From Halanaerobium kushneri (GTDB lineage Bacteria > Bacillota > Halanaerobiia > Halanaerobiales > Halanaerobiaceae): a DNA stretch of 33,047 bases. The notes beneath the pieces are model-generated. The model did no database searches, was not told where the DNA came from, and worked only from the letters and a program-made list of their open reading frames with translations. The translations under genes and the position numbers were made by a program. Positions 1-5,226 of this stretch are shown piece after piece; position 1 is the stretch's first letter; each line of letters starts with the position of its first letter. The stretch lies in the NCBI RefSeq assembly GCF_900156285.1, contig NZ_FTNC01000028.1, positions 1-33,047 of the forward strand, in the 5' to 3' direction.

Positions 1-81
1 ATTACCATCATTATTGCTGTCACCATTACCATTAACATTACCATCAATGTTACTGTCAATGGTACCATCAACATTGCCATC
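1..81. repeat. Degenerate RMYRKY hexamer array, left copy
   Basis: Read from base 1 on the plus strand, 27 consecutive triplets all have the form purine-N-pyrimidine. They alternate between an [A/G][A/C][C/T] triplet and an [A/G][T/G][C/T] triplet, with one exception (ATT at 10-12). The units are ACCATT, AACATT, ACCATC, AATGTT and similar. The consensus RMYRKY is its own reverse complement, so both strands show the same pattern. It belongs to the same family as the array at 1312-1611 and probably continues past the left edge. Confidence 0.85.
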
Positions 82-192
82 ATTTTTTTTATTTTCTTTA
101 TCTTTAGACTTGCTCTTTTCTTTTTTTTCTTTGATATCATTACTAATTTCTTTAAATCTTTTATCATTTTTCTCTTCTGCATTTTTAGACAA
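1..192 (-). CDS. Low-complexity protein encoded directly after parA, partial (runs off left edge)
   Basis: A minus-strand reading frame stays open from a TTG at 190-192 to the window edge (64 codons). The TTG overlaps the parA stop (TTGTCTAA) and follows a GGTGGAG ribosome binding site. Residues 2-36 are strongly charged (SKNAEEKNDKRFKEIS, then Lys/Glu-rich). The last 27 codons are Asp/Asn/Gly dipeptides (DGNVDGTIDSNIDGNV) and coincide exactly with a hexamer DNA array. The position after parA suggests a ParB- or adaptor-like partner, but no known fold is visible in what remains. An alternative is that only the charged part is a real gene and the array is a DNA site. The stop codon and any DNA-binding domain lie outside the window. 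Confidence 0.5.
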   Translation of the reverse strand, partial: MSKNAEEKNDKRFKEISNDIKEKKEKSKSKDKENKKNDGNVDGTIDSNIDGNVNGNGDSNNDGN

Positions 193-946
193 TTTTCTCC
201 ACCACCCGCTTTAAAACTTTAAAGAACTGGTCTGCTGCTTCTTCATCATATTCAAATACAGTCTTCCCCGCTCTACCAGCTTCAGTTATTTTAACCCTTC
301 TGTTAATCGGTTCTGTTAAAATATCTGGTTCATCGGAGAATATATCTTTTAGAAGCTCTAGATTAGCTTTTGATTCATTTGTCCTAGCATCAAACATATT
401 AGGAATAATCAAAGTAATGAGGTCGCTGCTTAATCTGAGTTCATCTAAGTACTCATATATGTTACCTACGGCTCTTACACTGGCTGACTCAACCTGAACC
501 GGCATAATAATATGGTCTATATAACATAAAACTGCATCATTAACTTTTGTTCTTTGCGGTCCACAATCAAACATAACAAAATCGTAATCCATATCTTCTA
601 GGTCCGATAATATTTCTTCCATAATTATATCTATTCTGGAGTTACGATGTAATTCTGAGTTAATTTTTTCAATGTTATCATTAGGCAAAAGATCTAAATT
701 TTCTCTAGCATTGATTATGCACTCACTTAATTTAGCTGGATAACGAGGATCCATTAAATCGAAAAAAGTATTTTCATAATCCTTTTCAGTAAATCCCAAA
801 AATAAACTGGAATCATTTTGCCCGTCTAAGTCAATCAATAAAACATTAAAGTCTAGTTTTGCTAGTCCATGAGCTAATTGAACTGAAGTAGTGCTTTTTC
901 CTACACCACCTTTATTATTGATCACTGCTATTTTTTTTGGTCCCAC
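185..946 (-). CDS. parA: ParA/Soj-family partition ATPase
   Basis: ParA-family ATPases bind DNA non-specifically as ATP dimers and, with a ParB-type partner and a centromere site, segregate plasmids or other DNA cargo. The protein has 253 residues, the size of short plasmid or chromosomal ParA proteins without an N-terminal HTH. The deviant Walker A motif KGGVGKST is at residues 12-19, the A' motif IDLDGQ at 38-43 and the Walker B strand FVMFDCGPQ at about 123-131. The start is GTG at 944-946, six bases after GGGGG. It is cotranscribed with the small HTH gene 38 bp upstream, and its stop overlaps the start of the low-complexity gene. Family assignment is firm. Its role in plasmid partition rather than another positioning task is inferred from neighbours. 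Confidence 0.92.
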   Translation of the reverse strand: MGPKKIAVINNKGGVGKSTTSVQLAHGLAKLDFNVLLIDLDGQNDSSLFLGFTEKDYENTFFDLMDPRYPAKLSECIINARENLDLLPNDNIEKINSELHRNSRIDIIMEEILSDLEDMDYDFVMFDCGPQRTKVNDAVLCYIDHIIMPVQVESASVRAVGNIYEYLDELRLSSDLITLIIPNMFDARTNESKANLELLKDIFSDEPDILTEPINRRVKITEAGRAGKTVFEYDEEAADQFFKVLKRVVEKIV

Positions 947-984
947 TTCAATCCCCCTTTTTGAGAGAAGAATTAACTACTCTT

Positions 985-1167
985 CTATTTTTCTTGATTA
1001 GATGATGATCTTTCTTCAATAAAATCTAAAAAACTCTTTTCTGTTATACGCCAGGTATTACCAAGCTTAAACCCTTCTAACTTTTTTTCCCTTAAATATC
1101 TGCGTATAGTTTGTTCACTCACTTTAAGCTTTTCTGCTATTTCATCAGGTGTATATATCTCAGGCAT
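985..1167 (-). CDS. Small MerR/excisionase-type helix-turn-helix protein
   Basis: This 60-residue protein is nearly all DNA-binding domain. The opening IYTPDEIAEKLKVSEQTIRRYL is the typical start of the HTH_17/excisionase (winged helix, MerR-like) family, and the wing follows (KLEGFKLGNTWRI). The ATG lies 6 bases after a strong AGGAGGAGG. It is the first gene of a two- or three-gene unit with parA and has its own promoter at 1233-1261. Proteins of this type are transcriptional regulators or recombination directionality factors. Beside parA, and beside a repeat array immediately upstream of its promoter, it could be an autoregulator or the centromere/array-binding factor; that role is inference. 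Confidence 0.85.
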   Translation of the reverse strand: MPEIYTPDEIAEKLKVSEQTIRRYLREKKLEGFKLGNTWRITEKSFLDFIEERSSSNQEK

Positions 1168-1232
1168 ACTGATCCTCCTCCTAAAAATATAGTTTTAAAA
1201 TCTCTTGATACTTATTCATGTTACAATCTAGT

Positions 1233-1261
1233 ATAATACATAATCTATTATATATCAACAA
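1233..1261 (-). promoter_or_regulatory. Sigma-A-type promoter for the HTH-parA unit
   Basis: On the minus strand there is a -35 TTGTTG (1256-1261) and a -10 TATTAT (1233-1238) separated by exactly 17 bases. Transcription would begin near 1226, about 60 bases before the HTH start codon. The -35 is only about 50 bp from the end of the large hexamer array, so proteins bound to the array could affect this promoter. Confidence 0.6.
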
Positions 1262-1311
1262 CTAAATCACTGATTGGAAATTGCTTTTCGTGCTTCTATG
1301 TAGTAATTACT

Positions 1312-1611
1312 GTCACCATTAACATTAACTCTACCATTAATGGTGACAGTAACATTAACATCAATGTTACCATCAATGGTAATGGTAACATCACCATCAA
1401 TTCTACCATTGACATTACCATTAATGTTAACAGTAAAATTAACAGCACCACCAATTCCAATTTCACGACCAATACTAAAGATAGTTTTAATGTTAATTCC
1501 AATATTGCTGTTAACATTGCCATCACCATTAACAGCAATTCTACCATTAATGTTGACATTAACATTAATGGTAATGGTAACATTGACAGTAATATTGATG
1601 GTAATAGCATT
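1312..1611. repeat. Large degenerate hexamer array (RMYRKY)n, about 50 units
   Basis: In the frame starting at 1312, 97 of 100 triplets end in a pyrimidine and 93 begin with a purine. Triplets alternate: 45 of 50 even triplets fit RMY (AAC, ACC, AAT, GAC) and 39 of 50 odd triplets fit RKY (ATT, GTT, GGT, AGT). This gives a strict 6-bp period. Most exceptions fall at 1450-1500, so two cleaner halves flank a degenerate centre. Palindromes such as ACCATTAATGGT recur. Read as protein, either strand gives Asn/Thr-Ile/Val/Gly dipeptides, but neither frame has an ATG/GTG/TTG start with a ribosome binding site. I treat it as DNA structure, not a gene. Confidence 0.85.
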
Positions 1612-1627
1612 TTTTATAATATTCCAA

Positions 1628-1707
1628 AATACATAATTATGCCGTTATGCCAATATGTAAATATGCCATTATGCTTTTACGTAAGTACGTAATTATGCTA
1701 TTACATA
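1628..1707. repeat. Tandem octamer array, ten units in exact 8-bp register
   Basis: Ten consecutive 8-bp units fit NNTAYRYN without exception: AATACATA, ATTATGCC, GTTATGCC, AATATGTA, AATATGCC, ATTATGCT, TTTACGTA, AGTACGTA, ATTATGCT, ATTACATA. The core TAYRY is an alternating pyrimidine-purine tract. The pattern stops abruptly at both ends (TATTCCAA before, TTTTATAA after). It lies 17 bp beyond the hexamer array. The regular spacing suggests a cooperative protein-binding array such as an iteron or partition site; the function is not known. Confidence 0.8.
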
Positions 1708-1764
1708 TTTTATAATATTCTGAATATTTATCAGAATTGTTGGCAGTTCATTTTTTTAATTAAT

Positions 1765-1800
1765 TCCGTATCTGTATCCGTATACGGTTACGTATACGTT
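1765..1800. repeat. Short hexamer array (TMYGKW), six units
   Basis: Six consecutive hexamers fit TMYGKW: TCCGTA, TCTGTA, TCCGTA, TACGGT, TACGTA, TACGTT. The run contains the palindrome CCGTATACGG and is again dominated by alternating pyrimidine-purine steps. It ends about 7 bp before a minus-strand terminator. It is the third short-period array in the 500 bp between the HTH-parA unit and the toxin-antitoxin operon. Confidence 0.65.
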
Positions 1801-1806
1801 ATAAAC

Positions 1807-1833
1807 AAAAAAACCACTCCGATAAAGGAGCGG
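1807..1833 (-). terminator. Rho-independent terminator of the mntA-hepT operon
   Basis: On the minus strand CCGCTCC and GGAGTGG form a 7-bp stem (one G-U pair) around a TTTATC loop, followed at once by seven T residues. It lies about 160 bp after the stop of the last gene of the minus-strand operon and protects the repeat arrays from read-through. The stretch 1834-1991 holds no gene I can support. On the plus strand it has an AGGAGGAGG with no ATG, GTG or TTG after it, and a 6-bp hairpin AGCTGC...GCAGCT. Confidence 0.8.
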
Positions 1834-1991
1834 ATAAAAAGGAGGAGGAAATTATCGAGTACAAAAATCTATATAATAGCTGCTTCTGGCGCAGCTTCAA
1901 AAAGGAGATCAAAGTCATTCGTTTATTCTGTTTATAATGATATCAGTGAGCTATTAAAAATCCTTTAAAGCCAAATTAGAAAATAATTAGA

Positions 1992-2204
1992 TTAATAATC
2001 ATCCATTGAGTCTTTATTTTCTTCAGTAACTTCAATAATTTTTCTGATATATACATTGCTTGAGTCAACAGTTCCTGGCTTCTCAAACTGCTCATAAAAC
2101 TTATCATAGGCTTCATCCTTATTTTCCGCCCAGATCATCTTTTTCAACTGATTACTCCCATGCTTAACAGCAGAATTATAAGCTTTAATGTAAAATTGTT
2201 TCAC
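1992..2204 (-). CDS. Small hypothetical protein downstream of hepT
   Basis: This 70-residue protein has mixed charge and no signal peptide or membrane segment. It starts MKQFYIKAYNSAVKHGSNQL and continues with an AENKDEAYDKFYEQF helix-like stretch, reminiscent of small single-domain phage or plasmid proteins, but I do not recognise a family. The ATG follows AAAAGGGGA with good spacing. It lies 48 bp after hepT and before the terminator at 1807-1833, so it is probably the last gene of that transcript. No function is assigned. Confidence 0.6.
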   Translation of the reverse strand: MKQFYIKAYNSAVKHGSNQLKKMIWAENKDEAYDKFYEQFEKPGTVDSSNVYIRKIIEVTEENKDSMDDY

Positions 2205-2252
2205 CTTAATTATCCCCTTTTTCTAATCCGTATTGTCAAAAAATCTTTTAAT

Positions 2253-2660
2253 TCATATATTCTCATTTATATGTTTAATATACGAAAGATAATATTTTAT
2301 TAATTTATCAAGATTTTGATAGACAACTTTATCATCTACTTCTTCATACTCATGGACAAGCCTGTTCCTTATTCCTGTGCTGGGAGCAATATCTTTTGCA
2401 AATTCTTTTGATAATATTTCAAGATCAATCAATTCTAGAAAAGAGGAATAATAGTCCTGAGCTGGGTACCTATCTGATTTTTTTATCAGCATATTATTAA
2501 TATCTAATGCTAAATCAATAATCAACTGAATAAGTCGCTCAATAGCATAGCGCTTAAGCTGATCATTTTGATATTCTTTAAAAGTATCAGGTTTGAACTT
2601 TTCCAGTTCACTAATATATTTTTCCATTTTTATGAGTTTATTTATGATTATTTCATTCAT
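2253..2660 (-). CDS. hepT: HepT-family RNase toxin (type VII toxin-antitoxin)
   Basis: HepT toxins are HEPN-domain RNases that are silenced when the MntA partner adds AMP to a tyrosine next to the active site. This 135-residue, all-helical protein carries the diagnostic RX4HXY motif as RNRLVHEY, with Arg98, His103 and Tyr105. The length fits the family. I chose the ATG at 2658-2660, which overlaps the mntA stop (TGATG), over the TTG one codon earlier. Overlap with mntA implies translational coupling and balanced dosage. All catalytic and AMPylation-site residues are present, so the toxin looks functional. Confidence 0.9.
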   Translation of the reverse strand: MNEIIINKLIKMEKYISELEKFKPDTFKEYQNDQLKRYAIERLIQLIIDLALDINNMLIKKSDRYPAQDYYSSFLELIDLEILSKEFAKDIAPSTGIRNRLVHEYEEVDDKVVYQNLDKLIKYYLSYIKHINENI

Positions 2661-3049
2661 CAATATCTTGCCTCAATTTTTTTCTCTAAAGTTTTTCTTC
2701 TATCATCATATAAAAACTTAGTATCAGCATAAATCCCTGCTGCATAGATACTGAACTTTTCAAATTTTTCTTCACTACCATATAATAGCTTTCCTTTTTT
2801 TGCGATTTCTACTTTTAAAATAGGTTCAGCTTTAGTTAGATTAACAAGATCAATATCAGCACGCTGATAAAATTGAGATAATTCATTTAAAAGCTCCATT
2901 TCTTCTGACTCCGTTAGAAACTCAGAACATTTATATCCAAGATCAAGGTCGCTTCCTTTTTTATTATTGTCATCGGCATAGGAACCAAACACAACAAATA
3001 ATTCGATATTATACTTATTAATAATATTGGTGGGTACTTCTAAATTCAT
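2660..3049 (-). CDS. mntA: MntA-type minimal nucleotidyltransferase antitoxin
   Basis: MntA proteins transfer AMP from ATP to the HepT toxin and so neutralise it. The 129-residue protein has the exact nucleotidyltransferase signature GSX10DXD: Gly22-Ser23, then Asp34 and Asp36 (GSYADDNNKKGSDLD). A third acidic strand follows around AEPILKVEI/ADIDLVNL. The ATG at 3049 follows GGGGTG. It is the upstream partner of hepT with a one-base stop/start overlap. The antitoxin-first order is common for this pair. On established family knowledge the product is cytoplasmic. Confidence 0.9.
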   Translation of the reverse strand: MNLEVPTNIINKYNIELFVVFGSYADDNNKKGSDLDLGYKCSEFLTESEEMELLNELSQFYQRADIDLVNLTKAEPILKVEIAKKGKLLYGSEEKFEKFSIYAAGIYADTKFLYDDRRKTLEKKIEARY

Positions 3050-3108
3050 TTTATCACCCCGTTTATTAAATTATACATTATTTTCAAAAACATAAAAAGA
3101 ACTAATCC

Positions 3109-3927
3109 TTATTTTTCTTCTGATTTATTCAGTAATCTCTGAACTTTCTCATTATATTCATCTCTAACTTCCTGAAGCTCTTTCTGGAACTCTTTTTCCT
3201 GTTCTAATAGCGCCCGCTCCTTTTCATTTGTTAGCTTTTCCTTCATATTTTCCATAGTATTATCTTTATCTTCAAGCTGTCTATTAAGTGATTCAATCTT
3301 GCTTTCCAGCTGCTCATTTTCTTTCTGCTGTTTTTCTAACTCTGATCCCAACTCTTTTAAACGGTCCTTCATCTTAGGTAGTTCTTCTAACTGATCATCT
3401 TTGCGATGAATTTCATATTTTAACTCCTGCTTTTGATCCTTAAGATTAAATATCAGATCATCTTTAGTTTCGACAGAATTTTTAAGCTGCTCATTGTCTT
3501 TTTCCAGTTCTTCGAGTTCATTCTCAAGAGAAGAGACCCTATCTGATAATAAATTCTTTTCTTCTTTAGAATCCTTCTTTAATTCTTTATGCTTTTCCGT
3601 GAGATCTTCAAATTTATTCTTAAATTCTTTTATGGTTTCATCTTTCTCGGCCAGCTGCTGCAGGTAATTATTATCTTTCTCTCTTAAAGCAACAGCCATT
3701 TTTTCTCCCATACCGGTAAATATATTGGTAATCTCTTTGGTAATAGTTTGAAGAGAGGCCAAATCCCCACTTAACTCAGGCACTTCATCCTTAACAGTAT
3801 TAATGTTATAAAGCCCCAACAAGTGCTCTACAAAGTCACCTCGGTTGTCAAAATTACTCATATCAGCCAGTTCATTAATCTTTTCTTTAGTTTCCTTACT
3901 TACTTTAGCACTCCAGGTTTCTGACAT
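3109..3927 (-). CDS. Ribbon-helix-helix/coiled-coil DNA-binding protein, plasmid-type
   Basis: The first 45 residues (WSAKVSKETKEKINELADM, then FDNRGDFVEHLLGLYN) look like a ribbon-helix-helix or similar small DNA-binding fold. Residues about 85-268 are an almost unbroken heptad-rich coiled coil of Lys, Glu, Leu and Gln. This layout resembles KfrA-type plasmid proteins and some phage or integrative-element repressors, which bind their own operator and may help partition. An AGGAGGT sits 7 bases before the ATG. Upstream, at 4013-4060, a cluster of GTTTACT elements is a ready candidate operator. The exact family is uncertain; the domain architecture is clear. It is transcribed toward mntA-hepT, 59 bp away. 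Confidence 0.75.
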   Translation of the reverse strand: MSETWSAKVSKETKEKINELADMSNFDNRGDFVEHLLGLYNINTVKDEVPELSGDLASLQTITKEITNIFTGMGEKMAVALREKDNNYLQQLAEKDETIKEFKNKFEDLTEKHKELKKDSKEEKNLLSDRVSSLENELEELEKDNEQLKNSVETKDDLIFNLKDQKQELKYEIHRKDDQLEELPKMKDRLKELGSELEKQQKENEQLESKIESLNRQLEDKDNTMENMKEKLTNEKERALLEQEKEFQKELQEVRDEYNEKVQRLLNKSEEK

Positions 3928-4012
3928 AATAATACCTCCTCAGGTTGTTTTAATGATATTCTACCTAAACTTAATTTATATAATCAAAACTTTAAATTTT
4001 GAAATATACTAT

Positions 4013-4060
4013 AGTTTACTTATGTTTACTTTGTAAACTAAGTGATAATATAAGTTTACT
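4013..4060. promoter_or_regulatory. GTTTACT operator cluster upstream of the coiled-coil gene
   Basis: Four copies of one 7-bp element occur in 48 bp. AGTTTACT is at 4013-4020, GTTTACT at 4024-4030, the inverted GTAAACT at 4033-4039 and AGTTTACT at 4053-4060. Copies two and three form a perfect inverted repeat GTTTAC-TTT-GTAAAC. The cluster lies about 90-130 bp before the coiled-coil gene and in the same intergenic region as the divergent YolD-like gene. Autorepression by the ribbon-helix-helix protein is the simplest reading. Confidence 0.5.
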
Positions 4061-4136
4061 AAATATTTTTACAATAGTCAATAAATATATGAAAAAAAGT
4101 AAAAACAGAGTGAAATGATATTACGGGATATATTTT

Positions 4137-4150
4137 CGAACAGATGTATG
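4137..4150 (+). promoter_or_regulatory. Possible degenerate LexA (SOS) box before the YolD-like gene
   Basis: CGAACAGATGTATG has one perfect Firmicute LexA half-site (CGAAC) and a poor second half (GTATG for GTTCG) at the right 4-bp spacing. It lies 34 bp before the start codon. YolD genes are often SOS-controlled, which makes the site plausible, but the mismatch keeps this tentative. Confidence 0.3.
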
Positions 4151-4183
4151 TTAAAATAAAGAAGAGAGAGGAGTTGATCTTAA

Positions 4184-4516
4184 ATGAACCTGAAGGATAG
4201 AGGCAACAAAAAATGGACTGCCATGATGCTGATTGAACACAGGAAGCGCCTAAAAGAACTAAAGAAAAGCGAAAAGGACAGAGAAAAGCCAATTTTAGAT
4301 GACCAGGAGAAAGCTGCTATTAACTTTAAGCTGCAGCAGGCTGTTCAAAAGAAACTGCCGGTAGAAATAAAATATTATGAAGATAAAAGATTTAAAATAA
4401 CTTCAGGGGTAATCAAAAAAGTGAATTTGAATCGAAAAGAAGTAATTATCTCTGAAAAAACAGACGAGCAGCAGAAGATATCTATTAATAATCTATTGGA
4501 TTTAAGACTGAAATAA
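4184..4516 (+). CDS. YolD-like family protein
   Basis: Residues 5-25 (DRGNKKWTAMMLIEHRKRL) match the conserved core of the YolD-like family: RGxxKWxxMMLxEH. In Bacillus relatives YolD proteins are encoded next to Y-family DNA polymerases (UvrX/YqjW) and are thought to be small partners in SOS mutagenesis. The C-terminal half carries a beta-rich YolD segment (GVIKKVNLNRKEVIIS). Length (110 residues) is normal. The start follows GAGAGGAG. No polymerase gene is adjacent here, so its usual partner is missing from the window. Family call is good, role inferred. Confidence 0.8.
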   Translation: MNLKDRGNKKWTAMMLIEHRKRLKELKKSEKDREKPILDDQEKAAINFKLQQAVQKKLPVEIKYYEDKRFKITSGVIKKVNLNRKEVIISEKTDEQQKISINNLLDLRLK

Positions 4517-4574
4517 AGAAATGAAATCCTATTACTCTTTAAAACCAAAGATATGGATGTTTAGCAAATATTTT

Positions 4575-4603
4575 TTTACTTTTAAACTAAAATAAGATAT
4601 AAT
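4575..4603 (+). promoter_or_regulatory. Sigma-A-type promoter for abiE
   Basis: A -35 TTTACT (4575-4580) and a perfect -10 TATAAT (4598-4603) are separated by 17 bp. Transcription would start near 4610, about 23 bases before the abiEi ATG. The -10 runs straight into the TATTAGTA tandem repeat. Confidence 0.65.
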
Positions 4604-4618
4604 ATTAGTATATTAGTA
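4603..4618 (+). promoter_or_regulatory. Tandem TATTAGTA operator candidate for AbiEi
   Basis: TATTAGTA occurs twice back to back (4603-4610 and 4611-4618), overlapping the last base of the -10 box and the likely transcription start. AbiEi antitoxins repress their own promoter, and a repeat at this position would block initiation. Known AbiEi operators are inverted repeats; these are direct, so the assignment is inference. Confidence 0.4.
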
Positions 4619-4632
4619 AAAGAGGTGGTCTG

Positions 4633-5226
4633 ATGAATTATCGTCAAGATTTAAACAATTTGATTAAAAAGAATGATGGCCTTATTTTAACTAAAGAATT
4701 GAAAGAAGAGGATATTCCTAGAGAATATTTATCTATTTTTTTAGAAGAAGATAAGTTGGAGAGAATCAAAAGAGGAGTTTATACAACTCCTGATACTTTT
4801 AGTGATGAAATGTATATTATCCAGCAAAAAAATACCAGATTGATTTACTCTCATGAAACAGCTCTTTATCTACATGATTTAACTGATAGAGATCCTCTAG
4901 AATATACAGCAACTGCTCCTTATGGTTATCATAACCCTTATTTAAAAGACGAAAATATTAAAGTTCATACAGTTAAAAAAGAACTTCATTTACTTGGTGT
5001 TATGGAAAAGGAAACTATCTACGGCAGAAAAATCAAAGTATATAATAAAGAAAGAACTATCTGTGATATTTTAAAAGATCGCAATAATATTGATATTTCA
5101 ACGGTTAATGGAGCTATTAGAAAATATTTAAATAGTAAAGATAAAGATATTCATTTACTTTTGAAGTATGGAGATAAATTAAAAATCGGCAGTGTCTTAA
5201 GAAAATATTTGGAGATGTTTGTATGA
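4633..5226 (+). CDS. abiEi: AbiEi-type antitoxin / transcriptional regulator (type IV toxin-antitoxin)
   Basis: AbiEi proteins have an N-terminal winged helix-turn-helix that represses the operon and a C-terminal antitoxin domain. Here residues 1-55 fit the winged helix (YRQDLNNLIKKNDGLILTKE ending in LERIKRGVYTTPD, the typical AbiEi_4 turn). The middle carries the conserved YSHETALYLHDLTDR and the C-terminal part YNKERTICDIL. Length of 197 residues is standard. The ATG follows GAGGTGG. Its last four bases overlap the abiEii start (ATGA), the normal layout for this bicistronic phage-defence/stability module. Confidence 0.9.
   Translation: MNYRQDLNNLIKKNDGLILTKELKEEDIPREYLSIFLEEDKLERIKRGVYTTPDTFSDEMYIIQQKNTRLIYSHETALYLHDLTDRDPLEYTATAPYGYHNPYLKDENIKVHTVKKELHLLGVMEKETIYGRKIKVYNKERTICDILKDRNNIDISTVNGAIRKYLNSKDKDIHLLLKYGDKLKIGSVLRKYLEMFV

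Noticed and set aside
14-214. Plus-strand hydrophobic frame at the left edge
   Set aside because: It is the complement of the hexamer array and of the charged minus-strand frame, has no ribosome binding site and overlaps the parA 3' end.
1296-1636. Long open frames on both strands across the hexamer array (Met/Leu/Val-rich or Asn/Ile-rich peptides)
   Set aside because: They arise because the RNY-type hexamers avoid stop codons in several frames on both strands. No frame has a start with a ribosome binding site, and third positions are almost all pyrimidines, unlike real genes here.
1628-1707. CRISPR array
   Set aside because: Units are 8 bp and contiguous, with no spacers and no cas genes nearby.
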